Of a DNA stretch of 64,000 nt, positions 49,415-60,679 are shown one piece after another. The position numbers and the translations under genes are program-made. Each line of letters begins with the position of its first letter. Within the stretch, counting starts at the first letter, position 1. Below the pieces are notes generated by a model. That model was given only the letters and a program-made list of their open reading frames with translations. It made no database searches and had not been told where the DNA came from. This DNA comes from Phoronis australis. Lineage: Eukaryota > Phoronida > Phoronidae. The DNA lies in assembly GCA_002633005.1 (NCBI GenBank), contig NMRA01000598.1, positions 128,198-192,197 on the forward strand, written 5' to 3'.

Positions 49415-49799
49415 CAACCAAGCAAATTTTATGTACTTGGGTGCCATTAAAATAAAAATCAACTGATACCGGCTAGACATTTTCTATAAATATGCACTGA
49501 ATTTCCTGATACAAAACGTTAAATAGCGTTTTAAGTTAACTGTTGACAGAAAATCACTTGAAATTCACACAATTTGTCATATCTTTTATCACCTAGCTGA
49601 ATTTTCCACTACGTCATACTTGGGTATACGGAAGATAAGTCCTTGGTATAAAGTTATGTAATATGATATCTATGCCCCAGGTATGATCAGCGGAACGTAC
49701 ATTTTGAAACAGATCTATGCTGTTGCTCTAAAACCCACCTTGGTCGACCAGCAGACAATAGACAATAGATGCCACTAGCATCTTGATTTTAAGCCGCAT
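43862..49799 (-). CDS. Secreted SRCR-TSR-(CBM14)x4 protein, paralog B
   Basis: Five coding exons in minus-strand order: 49739-49799, 47691-47838, 47080-47249, 46139-46306, 43862-44649. They give 444 aa with consistent phases. Order: signal peptide (1-20), group-A SRCR (about 23-126), one TSR (127-182), four CBM14 domains (183-444). The second TSR of A and C is absent: sequence just past the CBM14 exon jumps, near 44850-44880, to sequence equivalent to about 31.44 kb of unit A. A decayed TSR remains at 45465-45580. Multiple CBM14 domains should raise avidity for polymeric chitin, as in peritrophins; this is inference. Confidence 0.88.
45465..45580 (-). pseudogene. Broken TSR exon in an intron of paralog B
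   Basis: The minus strand keeps NGGWFVWT and the downstream DNA of TSR exons (CTCAACGGAGAAGCAACGTG, TCGTGGCAGG) but has lost the CSVTCGGG core to a deletion and has a stop. It is at the position of the relic in paralog A. Confidence 0.65.
46139..46306 (-). CDS. Paralog B exon 4, TSR
   Basis: Encodes 56 aa: [36 protein letters not shown] and PCNLRRCPG. Symmetric phase 1 exon, one codon shorter than in A. Confidence 0.93.
47080..47249 (-). CDS. Paralog B exon 3, SRCR C-terminal half
   Basis: Encodes [38 protein letters not shown] and [13 protein letters not shown]. Cysteines 5-8 are present; donor G|GTGAGT. Confidence 0.93.
47691..47838 (-). CDS. Paralog B exon 2, SRCR N-terminal half
   Basis: Encodes [20 protein letters not shown] and [14 protein letters not shown], then [10 protein letters not shown]. 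Donor GG|GTACGT; same length and phases as in A and C. Confidence 0.94.
49312..49414 (+). repeat. (CA)n microsatellite ending in (TA)n
   Basis: About 90 bp of CA repeat with a few interruptions, then a short TA run, in the first intron of paralog B. The His/Thr-rich ORFs here are spurious. Confidence 0.98.
49739..49799 (-). CDS. Paralog B exon 1, signal peptide
   Basis: Encodes [20 protein letters not shown] plus one base. Donor G|GTGGGT. The exon continues as 5'UTR to about 49811 (acceptor CGTTTCAG). Confidence 0.85.
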
Positions 49800-49904
49800 G
49801 CCCTGACAGATCTGAAACGAGCGAATATGTTTGTTTGAATTCTAGCTTTAATTGTGTAACTGATAAAGCACAAGCTTTGTCTTTGTTTACGATATAAGTG
49901 TTAC

Positions 49905-50050
49905 CTTCCTTGTAATACTCCCAAAAGTATAAATATGGCAATCACTCGTGACTGCCTGTCCCTCAGTGGTCCCGGCTACTGCGGTAGCTGAGCAAATAGT
50001 CTAGTTAATAGACGAGGTCATGAGATTTGGCAAGTGTTTATAAAATCGAT
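49905..50050 (-). promoter_or_regulatory. Leader exon and TATA-containing promoter of paralog B
   Basis: The leader donor edge is at 49905. On the minus strand ATCGATTTTATAAACACTTG (about 50030-50050) contains a canonical TATAAA, followed by CTCATGACCTCGTCTATTAA, which is conserved in C and nearly so in A. The start of transcription is inferred about 30 bp downstream. Confidence 0.5.
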
Positions 50051-50429
50051 AGCAAAGTTACAAGGCTCGTTGTAATGAAAGGTAACTTTTACATGTTCCT
50101 GTGATTACGGTTAACCCTCCACTATCACTTGGGAATGTGTCAAACTGATGGATCAAAATGTGTACATGATAGTCACAACGTCAACAATGTCTATCTGTTG
50201 TAACACTTGAGTAAGGTAGGGCCAACAATGTTGTTCGGGAAGCTGAGAAAGAAATCGAAAATGGCTAATATCAGTAAAATTTAGACTGCAATTGCAATGA
50301 TGTGCCAAGAATTAATTTTACTTTGTATCCATCAAAGGCTAAGTAACAGTATAAATACTGGCAGTGTGGTTGACATGTTGAGAACGTGGCCACCACCTTG
50401 CTAATTACTGGATATTTACCGACAACATC

Positions 50430-53400
50430 GGCACTTTATAACGTGGACAAAAAAGAGCATACTACTTACTGTTTCTTGGGAAAAAATCGAGTTTGTGACA
50501 ATCCTGTTGGGAGTGGTATCATTTTAGCCATTTGACAACCCAGTCGATATCTTTTGAAAAATACTGATTTGACTGGAACAGGCCTTGGTCTCCTATCCAT
50601 TTACATGAGGTACGACCATGAATTTATTCACTATATATTATTTTAATATTAAAATTATACAAAATGATGGTCGAAACTGTAGCCTCATGTATTTTCCTTC
50701 GTACGCAAACGTTATCTGCGCATGTGCCAACCTAAGTCAAACAGCCAATCGTTCTCCAGTTTGAAAGTCACCCGTATGACTGAAGTTCGCACTGGAGCAG
50801 AAAACGTTCACTTCCGAAAAGAAGGGGAATTTGAGGCTCTAAAAAAACAGAAGTGCAGCTCTCCAATTTCGTAGCCTTAACTTATACCTCAGGTCTGCGC
50901 ATGAGCGAACATCAACCAGAGCAGCAAATAAAGGGATTTGACCGACAAACGTGTTAAATTAATGACTATACAACTATAATACCTCAAAAGATGTATTTGA
51001 CGCCATTTTCTGTGCTCAATTGGCAACCAAAAATGCGCATTTTCAGTTGAATGTCTATTTTTTGCATAAAATACCAGACGTTTGATCTTCATTGTTATAA
51101 ATTTTATTCACCGTCTACAAATTCTAGGAAACATTTTGTTACAGCTTGCTATATCTTTACAAATGACTTAGTTTGAGTTTGGGTACTTAAATTAGGTAGT
51201 ACGACAAAACCAGAGAGGTAAATTTCATTTCCTTGAAAATTCTTGTTTTGGATTGGAGTTAAAATATTACACATGCCTAAAAGTGTTGAATATCTCTTAT
51301 CTATGAATTAGTCGTGCTACCAAATAAGGTCATTTTAAGATGAAATTTGTGCATTTTTCAAGCAGAAAAAAGACGGAGAAGTTAATAAGTGTATTATGGT
51401 GGCTGGTATCGTTTGAGGTGGATATGAATCCGATTGTAAAATTATAGCCAATTCTAGAACGGGTCATGTAGAAATTTTCTTTGATTCCATAGGTTCCATC
51501 AGAAATTGATACTTAATATTTGTACAGAATCTAACTCGAAACTTTGCATGACATTTTCCGCCCTACTGTTTGTGTGGCTATTATTATATGTTCGAGTACA
51601 TTATTGTTAAGGAACACGATTTTGGGATGAAAGCTCGCATCCGATCGCCGTCGAGCTACAAACTAGAGTAAAAACTCGAGATTCAGAGTAAAAAAGACGT
51701 CTTGAGTGCGGATTTGAACTTGTAGTTTTAATGCTGGTTTTCGTTCCATACCTTCGATAAAGCAAATTCCTATTGAGCACAAGTTACTCGATTGCTTACT
51801 TTTTATTTAAGCCATCTTTTACTTTAAATGTCAATTGATTTTGCGTTACCTAATTAAATTAATCACCACTAACAACTGAATTGCGGGAGTCGTTTTTCAG
51901 AATCTTGGCTCAATAAAAGTCACGGGGAGGAGCTATCGTTTATAGGTCAATAGTGCACGCAACTGAGAAACCGATTTTCAAGAAACAAATTAACATTGAG
52001 AATAGAAATCGAGTGTCTATGGTAAAAGTGCTCCGCGAGCAAGCGGTCGAAGTAGTAAAACGCCAAGTGTCAAATAAAATTAGTGAATTTGAATGAGAAC
52101 GTGGCGTTTATTCAGTTGACTTTTTTAACTGCCTTCACAATTATTTGGACCGAAAAATTTCCGGATCCACGGAAATGAGAGTGTGGTTAAAATCTTAAAA
52201 GCTGTTGGTATCTATACTTGTCATATTAAATTCCATTCAATGTTGCGTAGGATTTTGACGAGACCACTGAATGTAGCTACATGAGCTTGAGCTCTCAGTC
52301 AGTGGAAGAGGTAAAGAAAGGTAAAACATAAAAGTATTAAAACTTAGTGACATACGTTTACTTTGGTCTGTGGTAAATTGAAGTGCATCAGTATGAACTG
52401 TGGTGCATTGTTTTTTGTTCAGGGCCCGGTCTCTAATCTTTGTACTCGAAACGAACTCGAAACTATTTTTGGCAATTTCTCTGCTCCTTTTATGCAAACT
52501 TAAGATAATTGGTAACCAGACTGTGCTCGAATACATTATAGTTTATGCAAGGAGTTTCTAGTTCAAGTTTGCCCTTGAAGACCCTTATATTTGTGCTACA
52601 AACTCGAGTAAAAACTCGAAATTTCGAGTTCAAACTCGAACTTAATGCTTTAATATTGGGTTTACAAACTGTGAACTAAGGGCAATAAATTATCTACGTA
52701 AGTTATTGTGTACTCGAGCATAGAATAATTGACACTTATCTTGAGTTCGCCCAAAAGTAGAGTAGAAAATGCCAAACCTAATTTCGAGTTCCATTTCGAG
52801 TAAAAAGATTGGAGACCGGGCCCAGATATTTTTAAAGGCTTTTATTAAACGTGAAAGTTGGCTAATTCTCTGATCAAGAGTGGTGACAAAGTTGAGTTGT
52901 TTTTTATAAAGAGTTTTGGGGCAACAATCTTTTTGAAGTTACGTCAATCCAAGAGATAATAAATAATAAGACTCCAACTTCAAAATTCGTGGCGATTCAT
53001 GTTCTCAGATTATTGAATTTTGTCTGATTATTTTTGCAGGCAGTCTTAAAATTATTAAGACCATAGAAAAATTTGGATAACATTGGAACATCTTATCTGA
53101 AAAATGTGTGCTCTGATCAAATGAAACTTTCAGGTACCTCGCTTTATGATTTTTCTTCAAAAGGCTCTTAAGGAATTTTACGACATTCAGGGCCGAAAAC
53201 AAAGTATCATTCTATAAAAATAATGCAGTTTTCAATATCCCATGTTGAACATTTATCTCAAATAACATTTGGTCATGTTACTGTTGTACATATTTTCCTA
53301 TCAAAGTTCATGACCTTTTGAGTTAAATTTTACTAAAAAAATATGGTAACGTGTCCCACTTACTGGTAGATTTGTAAGTGTTAACCGTTTCATACTCAGT

Positions 53401-53500
53401 CCCACCAGGCAATAGTGACGCCCAGGAAAGAAGACTGTAGTGAAAATCCTCTTCCCGCACACATACGTGCACGCACAATCAGAAAAAGGTGTCATCTACC
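50430..53500. other. Spacer between units B and C
   Basis: No gene supported. It contains the duplicate of 25130-25350 (50740-50950), a MITE (52422-52823) and a partial related copy at about 51585-51850. A segment at about 53125-53160 shares AAACTTTCAGGTAC with about 60768. Confidence 0.55.
52422..52823. mobile_element. MITE with GGGCCCGGTCTC ends
   Basis: 402 bp. The left end GGGCCCGGTCTCTAATCTTT and the right end (inverted: GGGCCCGGTCTCCAATCTTT) are near-perfect. Similarity continues inward for about 60-90 bp (ACTCGAAA repeats). No transposase; the target-site duplication is unclear. A partial relative lies at about 51585-51850. Confidence 0.8.
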
Positions 53501-54046
53501 AGTCTATTTTCTGGTGTTTCTATCCAGAGTTTAAAGTTGAAAAGCTTGCCATCTTCTACCCGCCTTCCGTGTTTATAACTTGACAAGTAAAATTTGGGCT
53601 GCAATGGATCCTATGCGACTTTTTGGACTAACCATCAGGGTATAATAGAAGACTGGAGTGGGCAATTGCGTACTACCAACTCGAGTCAATATTTCTGTTA
53701 CCCCTTCATTTTTTTCGGTCTCGGATGAGCATTTTGGCTTTGTGGTATCGTCTTGGCAAAATATCTGTTATATACACAAATAACATCTCGAGTATGGTTT
53801 TACGTCACTTGGTATTGTGAGTACTTATTTTCACGGTCATGGCTTGGATTTGAATGTTCAGCGGTACTTCCAAGCTAGTGTAGAGAAGCCCAGTTTCACA
53901 GAATGGCTGGGAGATAAACTTAATCCAAAGATTGTGCGACAAGAAGAGATCCATATGACTCAGTGCATAAATAAAAGAACTCGTTAAATATGCCTACTTT
54001 TATCATTATTCCACATATCGACCGAGACCGAGGATCGATGTCGATA

Positions 54047-54105
54047 CGCGGAATTTTGTCTCGTGGGATATTACTTCATCTACGTCACTTTCTGTACGTT
54101 TTGTG
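54047..54105. mobile_element. Half-copy of the 26.2-kb palindromic element
   Basis: ATACGCGGAATTTTGTCTCG, GGGATATTACTTCAT and GTACGTTTTGTG match the right arm at 26257-26323 in order. The left arm is absent. Confidence 0.6.
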
Positions 54106-54258
54106 TGTGTTTTTTCATTGCATGTCTTACATCTGTAATTACACCACTGAAGAGGCTATGACTCAAAATACACAAGTCACCCTCGTGTAACTATTGTTCT
54201 TTATTGTTACTAGAGGATCAATAATAATCCGACACCTCATTAGCAATATATACTAAAC

Positions 54259-55079
54259 CATAGGCGGATTTGGGGGGGGGGCCCGCCCCCCTGTCTGCCG
54301 CAAAAAAAACAGCAAGAGCGTAGGGCAATGTTGAGTTTATTAATTAACCCCGGTAATTAACATTATACGGCGGAAACAAGATTTAAATGTGTGCAGTTTT
54401 AGTGTGTTTGGAGGGAGGGCTCAAATCCAATTCAAGTGTCAAATTCGGAACACGACTCAGTCGTAACGAAACTATGGCTAAGTATACTAGGCTCTCCCGC
54501 GATATCCCAGGCGACCGGCAGTGGTACTGCGCACTACGATTCCGTTTCCGTCGTCTGCTTCACTGTGCAATGAAGAAAATTACTTCATTTTTTTAAAGAA
54601 AATGGAATCTGAGTGACGATGAAAAAACAGAAGCTGCTGGTAAGATGTGAATTTTAATCGAAGCCTTAGTGATCCACTCAGAAACTCATAATTCTCTCTT
54701 TGTCAAACCTTAACTTAAGACGATTTCCAAAGCAATCGCGTCATTAATGCCAACACAAAATACGGATGTGGTCTTTTGGGCAATTGAAAACTATTTTAAA
54801 TACCACTAATTTGTTACGAACTAATTTCACAAAATATCCGTCAGGTCGTGAATTCGAGTCTGTGATAATTGCAGTTTTTCATGTTTGACACGTTCTCTGT
54901 GTTTTTTTTTTTTCTTTGCCGTTTTTTCTTGGATATTTAGAGGAAAAACAGAAAAAAATAACTGGGTGGGAGGGGGGCAAACCTCTCCCATTCGGTGCTA
55001 TGCGCATCTAATCGTGCTTTGCAAAAATGTTTTCAAACAAAATGTTGGCCCCCCTTGTGATATCCTAGATCCGCCACTG
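54259..55079. mobile_element. 821-bp non-autonomous DNA transposon, hAT-like ends
   Basis: The right end, inverted, reads CAGTGGCGGATCTAGG and the left end CATAGGCGGATTTGGGGGGG. Both are followed by G/C runs, like the CAG-GGCGGATCCAGGGG ends common in hAT-type elements. TAAAC flanks both sides (54254-54258 and 55080-55084). Unit A retains the uninterrupted site (GCATTAAACATTTGTTGACT, about 29751). No transposase ORF. The 5-bp duplication is unusual for hAT (8 bp), so the class is uncertain. Confidence 0.75.
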
Positions 55080-55222
55080 TAAACATTTGTTGACTATGAT
55101 GAATTCATTGTCACATTTCAGGCATTACATCGTCTAATTCAGTATCTGCATTTCTGTCGTTTAAATTTGGTCCGAAAATCACTACCCCTGTTTTGTACAC
55201 GTATAACCACAAGCCCCCGCAT

Positions 55223-55410
55223 TCAGACGGCGCACTTCACAGCAACGGGACGTTCACAGTCGCACGACTTGGTGCTGAATAGCAGACCTGGCGGGCAGTC
55301 TTGAGTGGTGGGAGTCTGTCCGTCTGCGGATTGTTGGAATTTGGAGCAGCCGTTTTTCGGTACGTAGTGGTTTACATCGCCATTGATCGTCTTGTCACAG
55401 TACAGAGGGT
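55223..55410 (-). CDS. Paralog C exon 6, CBM14 domain and stop
   Basis: Encodes [20 protein letters not shown], then [31 protein letters not shown] and TGA. All six Cys are kept. Confidence 0.93.
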
Positions 55411-58400
55411 CTACAAAAGCCAAAACAAACATTAGTGATTATCCCCCTCTCTGTTTTTAATTAAAGGAGCCATGAACACGCATTACGTCACAAAAAAGAA
55501 CTTTCGACTTAGACCTCTTAAGGTTATCAAACTAGTCTCGAATTGTTTATCAGTAAAAAGATGTGATTTGTGGGTTTGAAGAGAACTGTTCGTTATTCGT
55601 TCAGACCAGGCCGCTCCAAGTTCACTTGTCAGTACAGTGTTCGCCGAGCGTAGTTTCGAGCATAACGAACCGCAGCGTCTTTACAAGACCAAAAATAACA
55701 CCTCGTCTGAGTAAGAGCGAGTGGAGACTAATTTTTATAGCAGATTCATGGCCGTTTTAAACTTAAGCAATTGTGATATACGGTCTATTTCCGTATTTAC
55801 TGATTCCGATTATTCACACAAGTAACCTATTTTTGGAGAAATAAAAATTAACTTTTTTGCTCAATCATATAATTCAGTTAACTGATACTTCCAATTCCCA
55901 AAGAGTATCCTGGCACTCAATGAGAATCCGAAGCCAGAAAACGTCTTCCTGTTAATCAATCTTTTTACTGATAAACAGTTCGAGACTAGGGGCCCGTTCC
56001 AACAAAACTGACTTAGCTAAGACTATTCCTAAATTTTACTAAATTTTAAAATAAAAGTTCAATTTGTCTCAAAATCATTTCAAGAAAGAGATATTAAGCT
56101 TGATTTAAGTGTTTGACGTAGGTTTTGGCTTAATTTTGATAAATTTACCAGATATGGAAGTTTCAAAGTTTGGAAGTTAAGACAAATCTTAGACTTAAGT
56201 CAATAATGAACTTAAGTCAGTTTCTTGGAACGGGCCCCAGTTTGATAACCGTGAGAGCCGGACACTTTCAATAGTGTTTCAAAATCGTGAAAACAGAACG
56301 AGACAAAAGACACACTGCTTCACTTCCTATACTCTACTTACCCGGGCAAATCGTTGTGCTGCACGTTTGCTCCTCCGTACTATTTCCTGCACAGTTCGCT
56401 CCTCCGTTCAAGGGGGCTGGGCTATCACATCGTCTCGTCCTTGATTGTTTCCCTCCACCACACGTCACGCTACAGGCCGTCCAGTCAGTCCAGGCAGACC
56501 AGCCGCCGTCAACTGCAAATAGAAATCAAGCTGAGCGTGCCCGTTGAACCAGACTTTGCTAAGTGAATTTAAGCGGTGCTTAAAAATGGAAAACATCTCA
56601 AAGAAGCGCTGGCGTGAAGCGCAGAAAAAGACGTGTGTTCATGGTCCACATAGTTTTCAAGTCAAATGCAGCGCCATCCTTAGGAAATTCAGTTCATGTT
56701 GGGTCTCAAGGTTGTTTTCCTTTCTTTTTTACAATACGGAGGAGTTGCGTTCTTCTCATTGACTGGTTCAACGCTGGGAAATTTTCGCCGCCACTTGGAT
56801 TTCAGCCAGTTTGCTTTTTTGGCTAATACTTAAGCGCTGCGTGGTTCCACTCCAAACTATGAAGTGCGAAAACCACGGTTTTCAAAAATGGCGCCGCTTG
56901 GCATTTTTTAGACATACATGTACATTATAACAGGCAAATGTGTACACTGAACGAAAACGATCGCATTAATCCCTGCAGTACCAGAATCGAGCAAGTAAAT
57001 TTCCAGTGGACTTGGAAAATTTTATGGGGAAGCATGGCTCATTTGCCCCAGCGCCCAAATCCCGCCATTGAATGTAGAGTTTTCAGGTTACCTGGGCTGC
57101 ATTCTCCTGAATTACACGATGTAGTCTCTCGACCCTGTCCAGGACAAGATGCTCCACCATTGAGAGGAGCGGGACTGTTACATGTCCTTGTTCGGGATTG
57201 TATTCCTCCGCCGCAGGTCACGTTGCAGGAAGTCCATGAGCTCCAGGCGGACCAACCTCCGTCAACTGAGTTAGACCCTAAAAATGTTTTTAATCATTTT
57301 TAGCCCATGTAGCTCTCAATCTGACCAATATTGCATGCATGCATGTACTCGCTGCGATGATTCCGTCTTCTTATTTTCCAATACAACAACAGTTCCCTGG
57401 ACCACCGCTCTCATTGAACCAGCCTTGTAAGGCCGTTAACTACCGACTCTTTCAAGACTTTCCTTTGCTATTACGTACAAAATAATCCAATCAAGCTCGT
57501 GTTATCGATCCACTCACCTGTACATCGCACACCCGCTGCCTCCGTGTTGCTGCAGTCATGACGATTCCAACCTTCGTGACTACATCTATCGATGGAAGCT
57601 TCTGTTCCCACGCAGTTAACATTGTCCATTCGAAAAGCACCGTTACCATAGCCAAAGACAGATTGTTGGAGTGCGCTAATGGCATCCCTGTTAACGATAG
57701 ATTTAAATATTGCATATTCTTTGAACCACTAAAATAGGACAATGTGTCACGTGAAATACGAATCTTTAGTGCAGTTTTCTACCGGTCACGCAGCCGTTAT
57801 ACAGTCAAAGCAGGAAATCGGTGAATGAAAACAAATCCCAGACAATATACTGAAAATTAGGAATTCGAAAATATGTGTTTAGGGTACACCTGTGCCGTTT
57901 TTCAACATTACTCCCTCAGCCTATACTTCGCGGTCGTCAGCGACTTCTCCCTCAGTCAAATAGGCGGATTTTTCGTGGTCCCAACTGGATACGACCAAAA
58001 ACGGCACCGGCTTGCGAATTTTTGTTGCCACCCCTTGCAGCATTACCGATTAGACAAACAAATTAGCAAAACAAACCAACAAACAAACATATACTTACAC
58101 AAACCCAAGTTGTCTGCAGATAACTCTAGCGTCATTTATGTCCCAAAAATCATCGCAGACAATGCCCCATCCGCCGTAATAGACTTCCACTCTTCCTTCG
58201 GCCGGATTTCCGCCACCGGCGAGTCGAACAGATACATCGGAGTAACCTTAGACGTGAAGGTAATGGCACGATTATTGGTATAAATCTGCTACGTTATCTG
58301 CTATGTGAAACCATTTGTTAAAAGGATACTAAACCCTGTTTTGATGATTTCAACCAATTCTCGTTCTCTCACCTGCTAATGCATCATTGGCCTCAGTCCA

Positions 58401-60178
58401 TGAATCAACTAAAGACTCATATCCCTTATTTCACAAACTGGACATTATTGTCCTTGGGGGGTGTTTTTCCCCAGGTTTCCGTGTAATTCACTAAAAGCAT
58501 AGGCCACGCACTTGTTGTAAATCTTACATCAGTCATTGGCAAAGCGCTTGTTATCTGTTTTCTAAATGCTTCATTTTGTAAAAATTCTCTTCCTCTGCCA
58601 CATATTCATAAAACTTCAAATGTCTGTTCCATAACACCCATAAGAAGAGTAAAAAGGAAATGATGACAACTGAAACTACACTGAGACAGTAAAATGCATA
58701 TGTGTACAGAAAATCACGCAGCATGGCTCAATGGTAACATTGTATACATGACGTATCAACAACATCATACTCTGAGGTGAACCACGACTGCACCAATTCG
58801 GGTTTATTCTGTTTACTTATTCAAGTCCATTTATATATCTCATCCATGCAAATTTACATGTGCATTTGTGTTATTGACAAAATAACACGTTCAAAGTTAA
58901 CTTTTAAGAGGGCAGATAGACATTTTCTATAAGTACACAACGAACTCCCCCACAAGCTCCACCATCGCAGTATACTGAGACGAAGGTAAAAGAACATTTT
59001 AAGACATCTGTTTAAACGTTTGACAGAAAATCACAACAAATCCCATCTTGTCACATCTTTTGCCGCTCTAACTGGATTTACCAGCATGTGAAACAGATAG
59101 GTTATCCCACATTTCATCTGGTAGCGTCCCAACGAGACCGAAGGTAGGGGATAGGATTTTTCAGTAGTATTCCTATGTATGTAGGGTAACCTTTTTATCC
59201 CATATATATATGAGCTCATTTGCATCGCGGCGATATCTTTTGTTGTCATTTGCTTCGGCATGTTGTTATATGACGTCAAGCGACAAGATCATCTGCGAAA
59301 TTGTTGAATAACTAGTAAAGTTTTATTAGTTTTCGTGTCTTAGCTTCTGGAATGGAAATAGTTATCTAATATTTATTTCGTTTCGATCACAGCACTGGAA
59401 AATAAAGATAGAAACTGTGCTGATTCGCATAACTTAGAACAGTGTCGCAAAAAGCAGATTTCACGCTACCATCGAGGTAGAGGTTTCGGAACGCTGCAAG
59501 CAGACGGTTGTGTCAGTAAAAAAACACATACTCGTTATTAGGTCGCAGTTTCTTGTAGATATCTTAGTTTTCAGTGTAGAAAAACTCTGTGCATCAGTAA
59601 CAAATCGGTTTCGTTTGATTACAATTAGACTTTTGTTTTATTTTTTGGGGGTACGCTTTTCAGGGAATTGGCCAATTTATGGTGACCTAGATTAAAACTA
59701 GTGAGGCTAAAAATATCTATCTGATCACAGTGCGTCGGAATTTCGGTAAATCTTTGCTGAAAGCTTTTAGTTTTTAGAGAAGTAAATCTGTTTTTCAAGA
59801 ACGACGTCTTAGATCAGTGTTTTTGGTAACTCAAATGAACCAGCCCAATCAAATTTGCTGCCGTTCATGGGTATTTACTCCGCCAGGAGACTCTTCACCA
59901 ATCGTGAAATACGGCCTCTATTGTGCCTTTACTTTCTCGTATTTCACGGCATATTTCACGGCGTATTAAATGGCAGTGTTTACATATATATAGGATAACT
60001 GAGTATACGGAAGCAAACCCTTGGTGTGAAGTTACGCCGGTAGCACGGCACCTAAGCCCTACGCATGATCAGCGAAACATACATTTTCAAATAGATCATC
60101 TTCGCTCTAAAACCCACCTTGGTCAATAAGCAGGAGAGCGACAATAGATATCATTATCATCTTCATTTCGAACCACAT
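55223..60178 (-). CDS. Secreted SRCR-TSR-TSR-CBM14 protein, paralog C
   Basis: Six coding exons in minus-strand order: 60118-60178, 58099-58246, 57518-57687, 57092-57265, 56342-56512, 55223-55410. They give 303 aa with consistent phases. Order: signal peptide (1-20), group-A SRCR (about 23-126), TSR1 (127-184), TSR2 (185-241), CBM14 (242-303). It has the same architecture as paralog A, with all domain cysteines intact, so it is likely functional. Function is inferred from domains only: extracellular, chitin- or microbe-binding. A transposon sits downstream of its stop (54259-55079), and a MITE (55989-56238) sits in its last intron. Confidence 0.9.
55989..56238. mobile_element. MITE with GGGGCCCGTTCCAA ends
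   Basis: 250 bp with ends GGGGCCCGTTCCAACAAAAC and, inverted, GGGGCCCGTTCCAAGAAAC. The interior repeats TTAAGTC/GACTTAAG-like words. It sits in the last intron of paralog C and is absent from A and B at this site. No transposase. Confidence 0.85.
56342..56512 (-). CDS. Paralog C exon 5, TSR2
   Basis: Encodes [37 protein letters not shown] and TCSTTICPG. Symmetric phase 1 exon; donor CCGG|GTAAGT. Confidence 0.94.
57092..57265 (-). CDS. Paralog C exon 4, TSR1
   Basis: Encodes 58 aa: [37 protein letters not shown] and [10 protein letters not shown]. One codon longer than in A. Donor CCAG|GTAACC. Confidence 0.93.
57518..57687 (-). CDS. Paralog C exon 3, SRCR C-terminal half
   Basis: Encodes [38 protein letters not shown] and [15 protein letters not shown]. 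Cysteines 5-8 are present; donor G|GTGAGT. Confidence 0.94.
58099..58246 (-). CDS. Paralog C exon 2, SRCR N-terminal half
   Basis: Encodes [20 protein letters not shown] and [13 protein letters not shown], then [10 protein letters not shown]. Donor GT|GTAAGT; acceptor CGTCTAAG. Confidence 0.94.
60118..60178 (-). CDS. Paralog C exon 1, signal peptide
   Basis: Encodes [20 protein letters not shown] plus one base. Donor G|GTGGGT. A later in-frame Met (position 7) would give the shorter leader seen in paralog A. 5'UTR continues to about 60190. Confidence 0.85.
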
Positions 60179-60279
60179 GTCCTGAGAGATCTGAAACGAG
60201 CGAACATATTAGCTTGAAATCCAGCTTTAGTAGTGAAATAAATCACAATCTTTGTATTTGATTCAGAAATAATAGTTAC

Positions 60280-60420
60280 CTTTCTTGTGACACTCCCAAA
60301 AGTTTCAATATGGCAATTGCTTGTGGCTGCTTGTACCTCAATGGTGGCCTATTCTGCGGTAGCTGAGGGAATAGTCTAGTTAATAGACGAGGTCATGAGA
60401 TTTGGCAAGTTTTTATGAAA
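60280..60420 (-). promoter_or_regulatory. Leader exon and promoter region of paralog C
   Basis: The donor edge at 60280 (AAAG|GTAACT) and the leader align with A and B. The TATA-equivalent position reads TTTCATAAAAACTTGCC on the minus strand. Confidence 0.4.
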
Positions 60421-60679
60421 CAGAGTAAAGCGGCAGGGTTTGTTTTAACGAAAGACAGATTTTTGCATGTTTATGTGATCAGAATTAACCCCCCACTGTA
60501 ATATGGGAACGTGTCACGCGGACGGATGGAAATATGTAGGAGAGGGTCGCAATGTAGAGAATATTAATTTCCTACTTGAATTAGGGTCAGCAATGTTGTT
60601 CGTGACAGAAAGCGAAAATTGGATGTTAAAAGCGAAAATTATTGAATGTAAGTAAAAGTTAGACTGAATGAAAATGTTC

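Larger units (their letters stand above)
43170..50430 (-). repeat. Duplicated unit B (about 7.2 kb)
   Basis: Aligns with units A and C across flanks, introns and exons. It lacks the block of about 1.2 kb that holds TSR2 in A, and has expanded CBM14 coding sequence. Boundaries are approximate. Confidence 0.8.
53500..60670 (-). repeat. Duplicated unit C (about 7.2 kb)
   Basis: Aligns with units A and B. Distinguished by the 821-bp insertion at 54259, the half palindrome at about 54047, and loss of the intron that carries the relic TSR in A. Boundaries are approximate. Confidence 0.8.

Noticed and set aside
49084-49455. ORF of 123 aa with His-Thr repeats
   Set aside because: It is translation of the (CA)n microsatellite and lies in an intron of paralog B on the opposite strand.
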